Below are positions 42,401-50,146 of a stretch of 64,000 nt of DNA, one piece after another (positions within the stretch are counted from its first letter, which is position 1; each line of letters starts with the position of its first letter). The position numbers and the translations under genes were made by a program. The DNA comes from Paractinoplanes maris (GTDB lineage: Bacteria; Actinomycetota; Actinomycetes; Mycobacteriales; Micromonosporaceae): positions 248,001 to 312,000 of the forward strand of contig NZ_JALPVL010000015.1 of the NCBI RefSeq assembly GCF_023544465.1. The letters are read 5' to 3'. A model generated the notes under the pieces. It made no database searches, was not told where the DNA came from, and worked only from the letters and a program-made list of their open reading frames with translations.

Positions 42401-44869
42401 GGCGCCTACCGGACAGTGCCGTTGACCGCCCGGCCGGCGGGGCTCACCGAGCGGCAGCGCACCCGCTTCCCGCATCTGTGGCAGTACGACGCTTTCCGGC
42501 TGCCTGCCGGTGTCGACGCCAAGCAGATCCTGCGCGGCCAGATCGTCCTCGCCGAGCGGGACGCGGCCGGCGAGCTGCTGGCCGCGACCGGTGTGCAGAC
42601 CGCCGGTGTCCTCGACGACCTGTACGCGGCCGCGGCGGCCGGTGCCCAGCTGGGCCCGGTCGGCACCACGCTGTCGGTGTGGGCTCCCACTGCCCAGAAG
42701 GTCGACCTCCAGCTCTACGACACCGCCGAGTCGGGGCCGTCGATCGTGGCGATGACCCGCGACGACCGCACCGGCATCTGGTCGGTCCGCGGCCCGGCGT
42801 CGTGGAAGGGGAAGTACTACCAGTACCGGGTCACCGCGTGGCAGCCGGCGGTGAACCGCGTGTTCACGGCGGCGGTCACCGACCCGTACGGTCTCGGCCT
42901 CTCGACCGATTCGAAGCAGAGCCGGATCGTCGACCTGGCCGATCCGGCTCTCGCGCCCGCCGGCTGGACGAAGCTGCGGAAGCCACCCGCGGTGCCCTCG
43001 GCCCGGATCCAGATCTCCGAGCTGTCGGTGCGCGACTTCTCGACGGCCGACACCACGGTTCCGGCTGCGCGACGCGGCACGTACGGCGCCTTCACCGACC
43101 CGGGGACGGCCGGCATGAAGCACCTGAAGGCGCTGGCTGATGCCGGGACCACGCACCTGCATCTGCTGCCGGTGTTCGATTTCGCGACCATCCCGGAGAA
43201 GCGGGCCGACCAAAAGCAGCCGCCGTGTGACCTGGCCGCCCTGCCGCCGGACAGCGACCAGCAGCAGAAGTGCGTGGCCGAGGTGGCCGCCACCGACGGC
43301 TACAACTGGGGCTACGACCCGCTGAACTACACGGTCCCCGAGGGCGGCTACGCGGTCGACCCGGTGCAGCGGACCAAGGAGTTCCGGCAGATGGTGGCCG
43401 GGGTCAACCGGGCCGGGCTGCGCGTGGTGATGGACGTCGTCTACAACCACACATCGGCCGCCGGCGCCGAGCCCACCTCGGTGCTCGATCAGATCGTGCC
43501 CGGTTACTACCAGCGGCTGCTGGCCGACGGCACGGTGGCCAACTCCACCTGCTGCGCCAACACGGCCACCGAGAACGCGATGATGGGCAAGCTCGTGGTC
43601 GACTCGATCGTCACCTGGGCCCAGGCCTACAAGGTGGACGGTTTCCGCTTCGACCTGATGGGCCATCACCCCAAGGCCAACATCCTGGCCGTCCGGGCGG
43701 CGCTCGACCGGCTCACCCTCGCGCGTGACGGGGTCGACGGCAAGGGCATCAACCTGTACGGCGAGGGGTGGGACTTCGGCGAGGTGGCCGGTGACGCCCG
43801 CTTCGAACAGGCCACCCAGGCCAACATGGCCGGCACCGGGATCGCCACCTTCAACGACCGGCTGCGCGACGCCGTGCGCGGGGGCGGGCCGTTCGACGAG
43901 AACCCGCGGGTGCAGGGCTTCGGCACGGGGTTGCTCAGCGCTCCCAACGGTGACCCGGTCAACGGTGACACCGCGGCGCAGGAGGCGCGGTTGCGGCACT
44001 ACCAGGACCTGATCAAGGTCGGGTTGAGCGGCAACCTCTCGTCCTACCGGTTCGTGTCGTCGGCCGGGACCACCGTGACCGGCTCCGAAGTGGACTACAA
44101 CGGCTCGCCGGCCGGTTACACGGCGGCCCCGGGGGAGGCGATCACCTACGTCGACGCGCACGACAACGAGATCCTGTACGACGCGATGGCGTTCAAGCTG
44201 CCCCCGGCCACCGACACCGTGGAGCGGGCCCGGGCCCAGTCGGTCGCCCTGGCCACCACGGCTCTGGGGCAGGGGGCGGGGTTCGTGGCCACCGGCTCCG
44301 AGCGGCTGCGGTCGAAATCGCTGGATCGCAACTCCTACAACTCGGGCGACTGGTTCAACGAGATCGTCTGGGACTGCGCGAAGGGCAACGGCTTCGGCCG
44401 GGGCCTGCCGCCGGCCGCCGACAACGAGGACAAGTGGGTCTTCGCCCGGCCGCTGCTGGCCGACCCGGCGCTGGTGCCGTCGTGTGCCGCGGTGGCGCTG
44501 TCCGACGCCCGCTATCAGGAACTGCTGAAGATCCGCCGCTCGTCGCCGGTCTTCGGCCTGCCGACCGCCGCCGAGGTGCAGAAGAGGCTCACCTTCCCGC
44601 TCTCCGGGGCGGCCGAGACCCCGGGGGTCATCACGATGACTCTGGACGGACGGGGAATCGACCGCACCTGGAAATCGGTGACGGTGGTCTTCAACGGCAC
44701 CTCGGCGGCCACCACCCAGACCGTCCCGGGCCTGGCCGGCCGGGCGATCTCCCTGCACCCCGTGCAGCGGAGCTCGGCCGACCCGGTGGTCCGCACGGCC
44801 TCGTACGCCCAGGGAACCGGCACGTTCACCGTGCCCGCCCGCACCACGGCGGTGTTCGTGCAGAGTTAG
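39497..44869 (+). CDS. Secreted bifunctional alpha-amylase/pullulanase, two GH13 modules
   Basis: 1790 residues with a Sec signal (cleavage near ARAAA, residue 27). Module 1 (about 40-600) is an alpha-amylase: Asp in IDGYRLDTVKHVG near 304, Glu in FMFGEVYSA near 340, Asp in FLGNHDMGRIG near 409. Two pullulanase-associated (PUD/CBM41) domains follow at about 708 and 817 (YAVVHYQRPAGGYDDHGLYV and KVVIHYRRTDGDYAGWGLHV). Module 2 is a pullulanase: YNWGYDP near 1270, Asp in VDGFRFDLMGHH near 1384, Glu in LYGEGWDFGE near 1424, HDNE near 1555. It hydrolyses alpha-1,4 and alpha-1,6 bonds in extracellular starch or pullulan. GTG start with AAAGG upstream, 11 bases after the GH13 gene. Confidence 0.92.
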   Translation: MVSRSRRLLAAAVALTLPFLTAVPARAAAPSSSATPVPSDAVVAQWGTDAPAGNEQFYFVLPDRFANGTKANDRGGLSGDRLATGLDPADKGFYHGGDLAGVIDKLDYIQGLGTTAIWLAPVFKNRPVQGTGDDVSAGYHGYWITDFTQVDPHFGTNDELKKLVRLAHQRGLKVYLDIIANHTADVIRYAEAKNDYMDKATSPYKDAQGRPFDDRKGDFPRVSTASFPYTPVFPATADKSVKKPAWLNDPTMYHNRGNSTFTGENSEYGDFSGLDDLWTERPDVVRGLTDIYAYWIATTGIDGYRLDTVKHVGLDFWPQFSAGITKAAARAGKPGFFMFGEVYSADQEVQSTYVRRGGLPATLDFSFQEAAKNFVAGDGSARALADLYAKDDLYTARDTGAGRLPTFLGNHDMGRIGSFLTGDDAAKLRRDQLAHELMFLTRGQPVVYSGDEQGFTGPGGDKDARQDLFASKTADYLDDDLIGTDRTHAVDNYNTAHPIYRTIATLGALRKAHPALRGGVQVTRHAADGPGVYAASRIDPAQRVEYVVATNSATTAQTVTIDTWSASTTFRGVYGGATTVTAAADGRITITVPPLSALAIKADKATPAPSAAPAIKLSSPGADVVVPARTKLAAETTGDPLSTVTFAAQIGDGPWKLVGRGKSAYHDLVGLAGGTTVRYKAVVRDSRGRLASTTTSIKVGTPVTTTSPGYAVVHYQRPAGGYDDHGLYVFGDVDPSMTTTWPAGQPFAGEDAYGRFAYVKLAPGAKNVGFIVVGKDGVKDVEADRSFDPSKNGEIWLKQGDATITTTPPAVTQDPEKVVIHYRRTDGDYAGWGLHVWDGAATPTDWASPLPPARTDAFGAVYEVPLAAGATALSYLLHNGDTKDLPDDQRLTFAEGGREIWLLAGTSPRLAPVVQPTGSGGVIDLTKSSAVWLDRTTIAWQPGGGTDGKRYELAYAPGGIGVTDGRLTGAYRTVPLTARPAGLTERQRTRFPHLWQYDAFRLPAGVDAKQILRGQIVLAERDAAGELLAATGVQTAGVLDDLYAAAAAGAQLGPVGTTLSVWAPTAQKVDLQLYDTAESGPSIVAMTRDDRTGIWSVRGPASWKGKYYQYRVTAWQPAVNRVFTAAVTDPYGLGLSTDSKQSRIVDLADPALAPAGWTKLRKPPAVPSARIQISELSVRDFSTADTTVPAARRGTYGAFTDPGTAGMKHLKALADAGTTHLHLLPVFDFATIPEKRADQKQPPCDLAALPPDSDQQQKCVAEVAATDGYNWGYDPLNYTVPEGGYAVDPVQRTKEFRQMVAGVNRAGLRVVMDVVYNHTSAAGAEPTSVLDQIVPGYYQRLLADGTVANSTCCANTATENAMMGKLVVDSIVTWAQAYKVDGFRFDLMGHHPKANILAVRAALDRLTLARDGVDGKGINLYGEGWDFGEVAGDARFEQATQANMAGTGIATFNDRLRDAVRGGGPFDENPRVQGFGTGLLSAPNGDPVNGDTAAQEARLRHYQDLIKVGLSGNLSSYRFVSSAGTTVTGSEVDYNGSPAGYTAAPGEAITYVDAHDNEILYDAMAFKLPPATDTVERARAQSVALATTALGQGAGFVATGSERLRSKSLDRNSYNSGDWFNEIVWDCAKGNGFGRGLPPAADNEDKWVFARPLLADPALVPSCAAVALSDARYQELLKIRRSSPVFGLPTAAEVQKRLTFPLSGAAETPGVITMTLDGRGIDRTWKSVTVVFNGTSAATTQTVPGLAGRAISLHPVQRSSADPVVRTASYAQGTGTFTVPARTTAVFVQS

Positions 44870-47256
44870 CTCACGGCCACGGCCACCCGGCTCATCAAGG
44901 TGGCCGGTGCTTCCGGTACGCCCAGGTGGTAACCCTGGGCGTACCGGCAGTCCATGGCCGCGAGCAGGTCGAGCTGTTCCTCGGTCTCGACCCCCTCGGC
45001 CACCACCTTGAGACCGAGGGTGTGCCCGAGCTGCAGCACCGCGCTGACCAGCTGCTGCTGTCGTTCGTTGCCGGCCAGCCCGGTGATGAACGACCGGTCG
45101 ACCTTGAGCACGTCGACCGGGATGTCGCGCAGATAGCCCAGCGACGAGTAACCGGTGCCGAAGTCGTCGATGGCGATCCGCACCCCCAGCTCCCGCAGCT
45201 CCTCGAGCCGGCCCGCGGTCACCGCCAGATCGCGCATGAGCACCGTCTCGGTCAGCTCGAGCACCAGGCAGCGCGGCGGCAGACCGCTGGTGGCCAGCGC
45301 GTGCGCCACCCGGTCGGTCAGGTCGGGCACCCCCAGGTTGGCCGCCGAGAGGTTGACGCTGACCCACTCCGGGGCCGTGGCCGGGGCCGTCTCCTGCCAG
45401 TGCCGGACCACCTGGCAGGACTCGTTGAGCATCCACCGGTCGATCTCGGTGATCAGCCCGGTCTCCTCGGCCAGCGGGATGAACGCGCCCGGCTGCTGCA
45501 GCCCGCGCTCGGGGTCGGCCCAGCGCACCAGCGCCTCGACTCCGAGGGTGCGCCGGGTCGCGACCTCGACCACCGGCTGCAGGTTGAGCCGCAGCTGGCC
45601 GTGGTGCACCGCGTCGCGCAGCCGGGACTCGCTGTCCAGCCGGTCCAGCAGCTGCTCGTGCATCCGCGTCTCGAAGACCTGGTAGCAGGCCTTGCCGTGT
45701 TCCTTGGCGGCATACATGGCGACATCGGCGTTGCGCAGCACCGCGTCCGCGTCGTCGTACTGGTGCACCTCGGGCACCACGCCGACGCTCACGCTGACCA
45801 CCGCCTCCCGGCCGTGCAGCAGGAACGGCTCGGCCAGGGTGTCGACGCAGGCCTGGGCCAGCCTCTCGGCCGTGCCCGGGCCGGCGTTCTCGAGCAGGAC
45901 GGCGAACTCGTCGCCGCCGAGCCGGGCCACTGTGTCGAGCGGGCGCAGCGCCACCGTCAGCCGTTCGGCCGCGGTGCGCAGCAATACGTCACCGGCGTTG
46001 TGGCCGAGGCTGTCGTTGACCTTCTTGAAGCCGTCCAGGTCGAGGTAGAGGATGGCCGCGTTCTCCCCGGTGGCGCGGGCCCGGGCCATCGCGTGCTCGA
46101 GGCGGTCGAGGAGCAGCTTGCGGTTGGGCAGGCCGGTCAGCGCGTCGTGCAGGGCCTGGTGACGCAGGTCGTACTCGAGCGCGCGCTGCCGGGTGACGTC
46201 GCGCAGCACCACCACCGCGCCGATCCGCCGGCTCTCCGTGGTGATCGGGCTGACTGTGTAGGCCACCCGCACCGAGCTGCCGTCCGGCCGCTGCAGGGTG
46301 ACCTCGGCCCCGTCGTGCGCCTCCGGCAGCAGCGTGCCCGCCTCCAGCTCGAGCAGGCCCTCCACGCCGAGCCCGGTGATCCGCCCGGCCGCCTCGTTGG
46401 CGAAGGTGATCCGCCCGCGCGCGTCCACCCCGCAGATCCCCTCGCCCGCGTTGGCCAGGATGCGGTCGGTGTACTCCTTGGCCAGGATCTCGCGGGCCGA
46501 CCGGTCGAGGCGCCCGGCCATGTCGTTGAACGCGTCACCGAGCCGGGAGATCTCGTCGCGCCGGCCCAGCGCCACCCGCTGCGAGTAGTCGCCGTCGCGG
46601 ATGCGCTCGACCGCGGCGGTCAGCGCCCGGATCCGCCGGGTGATCGACTCGGCGGTCAGCACGCCCAGCGCCAGGACGAGCAGGATGCAGATCACGCCGG
46701 TGACCAGGATGACGATCTCGGCGTCCCCGGTGGCCGCCTCCATCTGCTCGTAGAGCGGGGTGTACTCCAGGACCACGGCCCCTAGGGTCACGTCGTTCTC
46801 GCCCAGCACGGGCACGACGACCTGCCGGATGCCCTCGGGGTAGTCCTCGCTCGTCTCGACGAAGACGCGGGAGCGGCCGTCGGCGATGGTCCGGCCGATC
46901 TCGTTGCCGGTGTCGTGGTCGAACACCGTGCCCACGTTCTCCGGGATGGCGTCGGCCAGGATCCGCTTGCCGGTGTCGACCACCACGACATCCCGGTCCT
47001 GCAGTTCGCTCAGCCGCTCGAGATACGCGGCGAGGGCGTCCGGCTGGTCGATCAGCGTGGGTGGCTCCTCGCCCGGCGTATCCACGGCCAGGCCGAAGGC
47101 GACGTCCTTGGCGATGCCCCGGGCCACCTGCTCGGCCTCGGTGATCGCCGCCTTGCTGGTCGTCTCCGAGTCGGCGTGCAACACCACGGCACCGGTCACG
47201 GCCACCATGGCGGCCACTGTCAGGAAACCGCCGAGCAGCTTCTGCCGAACGTTCAC
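44866..47256 (-). CDS. Membrane c-di-GMP enzyme: sensor-HAMP-PAS-GGDEF-EAL
   Basis: 796 residues. Two membrane helices (about 8-28 and 180-203) border an extracytoplasmic sensor domain; then HAMP (about 205-255), PAS (about 265-370), GGDEF and EAL domains. The cyclase motif is intact (ARLGGDEFAVLLE) and the EAL domain has VEALVRWADPERG, NLSAANL and IDDFGTGYSSLGYL, so both synthesis and hydrolysis are possible. GTG at 47256 starts MNVRQKLLGGFL; the upstream open frame is rejected because it runs antisense through the next gene. Its stop shares bases with the convergent pullulanase stop (TTAG, 44866-44869). Confidence 0.93.
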   Translation of the reverse strand: MNVRQKLLGGFLTVAAMVAVTGAVVLHADSETTSKAAITEAEQVARGIAKDVAFGLAVDTPGEEPPTLIDQPDALAAYLERLSELQDRDVVVVDTGKRILADAIPENVGTVFDHDTGNEIGRTIADGRSRVFVETSEDYPEGIRQVVVPVLGENDVTLGAVVLEYTPLYEQMEAATGDAEIVILVTGVICILLVLALGVLTAESITRRIRALTAAVERIRDGDYSQRVALGRRDEISRLGDAFNDMAGRLDRSAREILAKEYTDRILANAGEGICGVDARGRITFANEAAGRITGLGVEGLLELEAGTLLPEAHDGAEVTLQRPDGSSVRVAYTVSPITTESRRIGAVVVLRDVTRQRALEYDLRHQALHDALTGLPNRKLLLDRLEHAMARARATGENAAILYLDLDGFKKVNDSLGHNAGDVLLRTAAERLTVALRPLDTVARLGGDEFAVLLENAGPGTAERLAQACVDTLAEPFLLHGREAVVSVSVGVVPEVHQYDDADAVLRNADVAMYAAKEHGKACYQVFETRMHEQLLDRLDSESRLRDAVHHGQLRLNLQPVVEVATRRTLGVEALVRWADPERGLQQPGAFIPLAEETGLITEIDRWMLNESCQVVRHWQETAPATAPEWVSVNLSAANLGVPDLTDRVAHALATSGLPPRCLVLELTETVLMRDLAVTAGRLEELRELGVRIAIDDFGTGYSSLGYLRDIPVDVLKVDRSFITGLAGNERQQQLVSAVLQLGHTLGLKVVAEGVETEEQLDLLAAMDCRYAQGYHLGVPEAPATLMSRVAVAVS

Positions 47257-47328
47257 CCCTTCTTGTTCGGCGCAGTTTGCGACCGCGTGAGCGTTCTCCG
47301 CGCTGCCGCCGGGGTAAACGCTGCGGGT

Positions 47329-48045
47329 ATGAGACAGCTGCAGTGGCTCGCCGTGGTCCGGCACGGCCAGAGCACCGGTAACGTCACCGCCCAGGACGCC
47401 GAGACGGCCGGGGTCGAGGAGATCGACATCCCCGAGCGGGATGCCGACGTGCCGCTCTCCGACCTGGGGCGGCAGCAGGCCAAGGCGGTCGGCACCGTCC
47501 TGGCCGGCGCCCGCCCCGGGATCGCCGTCGTGTCGCCCTATCTGCGCACCCGTCAGACGGCCGAGCTCGCGCTGAGCGGCCTGGACGTCCCGGTGGTCGT
47601 CGACGAGCGCCTGCGCGACCGTGAGCTGGGCGTCCTCGATCTGCTCACCGCGTACGGCGTCCAGCAGCGGCTGCCCGGCGAGGCGGCCCGGCGGGCCCGG
47701 CACGGCAAGTTCTACTACCGCCCGCCGGGCGGCGAGTCGTGGGCCGACGTGCTGCTGCGGCTGCGCTCGCTGCTGCGGGAGCTGCGCGAGGACCACCCGG
47801 ACGGCCGGGTGGTGCTGGTGGGTCACGAGGCCATCGTGTTGCTCGTCCGCTATCTGGCCGAGGGGCTGAGCGAGGCCGAGCTGATGGAGATCGCCCACCG
47901 CACGACCGTGGCCAACTGCTCGATCAGCAGCTGGCGGGCCGAGGACGGCGAGCTGCGGCCCGAGCTGTTCAACTCCGTCGATCACCTGCACGCCGAGGGG
48001 ACGACGCCGACCAAGCAGGAGGACGTCGATGACGAGCCGGTCTGA
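47329..48045 (+). CDS. Histidine phosphatase (phosphoglycerate mutase-like)
   Basis: 238 residues. The catalytic RHG motif is at residues 11-13 (AVVRHGQSTGN); VVSPYLRTRQTAELAL and VVLVGHEAIVLLVRYLAEG supply the other Arg and the second His of the family. It probably dephosphorylates a small sugar or nucleotide phosphate; specificity unknown. No clear ribosome site precedes the ATG. It is divergent from the GGDEF-EAL gene with about 70 bases between and overlaps the next gene by 17 bases, hence one transcript with the NAD(P)HX dehydratase. Confidence 0.88.
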   Translation: MRQLQWLAVVRHGQSTGNVTAQDAETAGVEEIDIPERDADVPLSDLGRQQAKAVGTVLAGARPGIAVVSPYLRTRQTAELALSGLDVPVVVDERLRDRELGVLDLLTAYGVQQRLPGEAARRARHGKFYYRPPGGESWADVLLRLRSLLRELREDHPDGRVVLVGHEAIVLLVRYLAEGLSEAELMEIAHRTTVANCSISSWRAEDGELRPELFNSVDHLHAEGTTPTKQEDVDDEPV

Positions 48046-48862
48046 CGAGCGGGCCATCACCCTGCGGGTGCTGCGGGACTGGCCGCTGCCCGACCCCGAG
48101 GGCAGCAAGGAGGCCCGCGGCACGGTGCTGGTCGTGGGTGGCTCCCAGTTCACGCCGGGGGCCGTGCTGCTGGCCGGCGAGGCCGCGCTGCGGGCCGGCG
48201 CGGGACGCCTGCAGCTCGCGGTGGCCGAGGAGACGGCGGTGCAGCTGAGCATCGCCGTGCCCGAGGCCAAGGTGATCGGGCTGGCACAGAAGGACAAGCT
48301 GCGCGAGCTGGCCGAGTCGGCCGACGTGATCGCGCTCGGCCCCGGTCTCGACGACATCGACGAGACGACGAAGCTCATGCGCGAGGTGCTCGGCGCGGCC
48401 CGGCCCGAGACCGGGGTCGTGCTCGACGCGTACGCCCTGGGCGCGCTCAGCAAGGACCCGGAGCTGCTGCCGCTGCGCCGGGCCGTGCTCACCCCGAACG
48501 TGGTCGAGGCGCAGCACCTGCTGGGCCGGGAGCCGGGCGACGACCTGGGCGCCGCGGCGGCCGAGCTGGCCGGCAAGTACCGCGCGGTGGTCTCGCTCTA
48601 CGGCCACATCGCCACGCCCGACGGCCAAGCTTGGGTCGAGGAGAGCGGCGACGCCGGGCTGGGCACCTCGGGCAGCGGCGACGCCCGGGCCGGGATCGTC
48701 GCCGGGCTGCTCGGCCGCGGGGCCGACCCGGCCCAGGCGGCCTGCTGGGGCGCCTACGTGCACGCGGTGAGCGGTCAGCGCCTGACCCCGCGCCACGGCC
48801 GCACCGGCTTCCTGGCCCGCGAGCTGGTGGACGAGGTGGCGCGCACGATTGCGACCGTCTGA
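48029..48862 (+). CDS. nnrD: ADP-dependent NAD(P)H-hydrate dehydratase
   Basis: 277 residues, ribokinase-like fold of the YjeF C-terminal/CARKD family. Seen: TVLVVGGSQFTPGAVLLAGE, ADVIALGPGLDD, AVLTPNVVEAQHLLG and the catalytic loop GTSGSGDARAGIVAGLLGRG (a GTGGxGD variant with Ser in the third place). It repairs hydrated NAD(P)H using ADP. The usual N-terminal epimerase domain (NnrE) is not fused here, so that activity must be encoded elsewhere. Coupled to the phosphatase gene by overlap. Confidence 0.9.
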   Translation: MTSRSDERAITLRVLRDWPLPDPEGSKEARGTVLVVGGSQFTPGAVLLAGEAALRAGAGRLQLAVAEETAVQLSIAVPEAKVIGLAQKDKLRELAESADVIALGPGLDDIDETTKLMREVLGAARPETGVVLDAYALGALSKDPELLPLRRAVLTPNVVEAQHLLGREPGDDLGAAAAELAGKYRAVVSLYGHIATPDGQAWVEESGDAGLGTSGSGDARAGIVAGLLGRGADPAQAACWGAYVHAVSGQRLTPRHGRTGFLARELVDEVARTIATV

Positions 48863-48910
48863 GCGGGGTACGCCGAGTAACACCCCCCGACACGGAAAGG
48901 AACGATCCGC

Positions 48911-49324
48911 ATGACCACCGCACGCGAGATCATGACTCCGGACGCCACCTGCGTCGGCGAGAAGGAGAGCCTGGCCGACGCCGCCCGCAAGATGGCCGAC
49001 CTCGGCGTGGGCTCGCTGCCCATCTGCGGCGAGGACAACCGGCTCAAGGGCATGCTGACCGACCGCGACATCGTCGTGAAGGCGCTGGCCCAGGGACGCG
49101 ACCCGGCCTCCTGCACCGTTTCCGAGTTCGCCCAGGGCAAGCCGGTGACGATCGGCGCCGACGACGACACCACCGAGATCCTGCGCACCATGTCCGAGCA
49201 CAAGGTGCGCCGCCTCCCGGTGATCGACGGCCACCAGCTGGTCGGCATCGTCGCGGTCGCCGATGTGGCCCGCGCCCTGCCCGACCGCCCGGTCGGCGAC
49301 CTGATCGACGCCATCAGCGAGTAA
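48911..49324 (+). CDS. Two-CBS-domain protein, Hrp1-like
   Basis: 137 residues made of a tandem CBS pair: AREIMTPDATCVGEKESLAD with MLTDRDIVVKALAQG, and VRRLPVIDGHQLVGIVAVAD. It resembles mycobacterial hypoxic response protein 1, whose CBS pair binds adenosyl ligands or zinc under stress. Cytoplasmic, likely regulatory. GGAAAGGA lies upstream of the ATG. Its hairpin terminator follows within 20 bases. Confidence 0.9.
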   Translation: MTTAREIMTPDATCVGEKESLADAARKMADLGVGSLPICGEDNRLKGMLTDRDIVVKALAQGRDPASCTVSEFAQGKPVTIGADDDTTEILRTMSEHKVRRLPVIDGHQLVGIVAVADVARALPDRPVGDLIDAISE

Positions 49325-49341
49325 TCGCGCATCGCGTTCAC

Positions 49342-49369
49342 CGGCGCCGTCCCTTCGGGGGCGGCGCCG
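49342..49369 (+). terminator. Hairpin terminator with TTCG loop after the CBS gene
   Basis: CGGCGCCGTCCC and GGGGCGGCGCCG form a 12-pair stem with one G-T wobble around a TTCG tetraloop, 17 bases after the stop codon; TTCGCT follows. It ends the phosphatase-nnrD-CBS unit. Confidence 0.8.
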
Positions 49370-49426
49370 TTCGCTGCGTCACAATTGGCCTCGGAGATCG
49401 CGGGAGCGGATCGGGAGGCGTAGTGT

Positions 49427-49441
49427 ACGAAACAGTTTCGT
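49427..49441. promoter_or_regulatory. Palindromic operator upstream of the tetR-type gene
   Basis: ACGAAACAGTTTCGT is a perfect palindrome with an odd centre, 30 bases before the ATG of the TetR-family gene. It follows TAGTGT (49421-49426), a possible -10 box, so bound repressor would block the start of transcription. Position and symmetry fit autoregulation of the TetR-MFS unit. Confidence 0.65.
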
Positions 49442-49471
49442 TTCGCAAAGCGATGATGACGGGGGACCACC

Positions 49472-50074
49472 ATGGTTGAGCAGGCGCGATCCGCCTCGCC
49501 GGCCGCGCGTGCCCGTCGGCTCGACAGCGACCGTGAGCAGGCGATCCTGCGCGCGGCCTACGAGTTGCTGGGCGAGACGGGCTACCAGGGGCTCCGGGTC
49601 GACGCGGTGGCGGCCCGGGCGCAGGCGAGCAAGGCGACCCTCTATCGGCACTGGCCCACCAAGGCCGAGCTGGTCACCGACGCCGTCCGCACGTGCAAGG
49701 CGGCCGACGGGCCGCTGCCCGACACCGGGACACTGCGGGGCGACCTGGTCGCCTGGTTCTGTGACATGGCCACGATGATCGGCAGCGAGGAGGGTCCGCT
49801 CCTCGCCGGCCTGTTCATGGCCCTGCACACCGATCCCGAGCTCGCGGCGCAGCTGCGCCAGATGCGCGAGTCCAAGATCCCGCTCGCGGAGACCATCTGC
49901 GCGCGGGCCGAGGCTCGCGGCGAGCTCACCCCCGGTTACGACGTCCGTCTCATCGACGAGATCGTCCCGGCCCTGGTCTTCATGCGCCGGTTCGCCCTGG
50001 GCGAGCCGCTCGACCAGGCCTTCCTCGACCACCTCGTCGACGACATAGTCCTGCCGCTGCTCAAACGCAGCTAG
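49472..50074 (+). CDS. TetR-family transcriptional regulator
   Basis: 200 residues. N-terminal helix-turn-helix: AILRAAYELLGETGYQGLRV and VAARAQASKATLYRHWPTKA. The C-terminal ligand domain carries a TetR_C-type region (ELAAQLRQMRESKIPLAETI). GGGGGA precedes the ATG. The MFS pump 72 bases downstream is the likely target; induction would be by a pump substrate. The perfect palindrome just upstream is its likely binding site. Confidence 0.92.
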   Translation: MVEQARSASPAARARRLDSDREQAILRAAYELLGETGYQGLRVDAVAARAQASKATLYRHWPTKAELVTDAVRTCKAADGPLPDTGTLRGDLVAWFCDMATMIGSEEGPLLAGLFMALHTDPELAAQLRQMRESKIPLAETICARAEARGELTPGYDVRLIDEIVPALVFMRRFALGEPLDQAFLDHLVDDIVLPLLKRS

Positions 50075-50146
50075 ACCCGCTCCCGCTCGACAGCACCCCG
50101 TCACTGACGAGGGTGGATCTCCGCATGCCTCCAAGGGGGACGTTCC

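Noticed and set aside
50075..50146. Weak inverted repeat ACCCCGTCA / TGACGAGGGT between tetR-type and MFS genes
   Set aside because: The arms are imperfect and of unequal length; not strong enough for a terminator or operator call.
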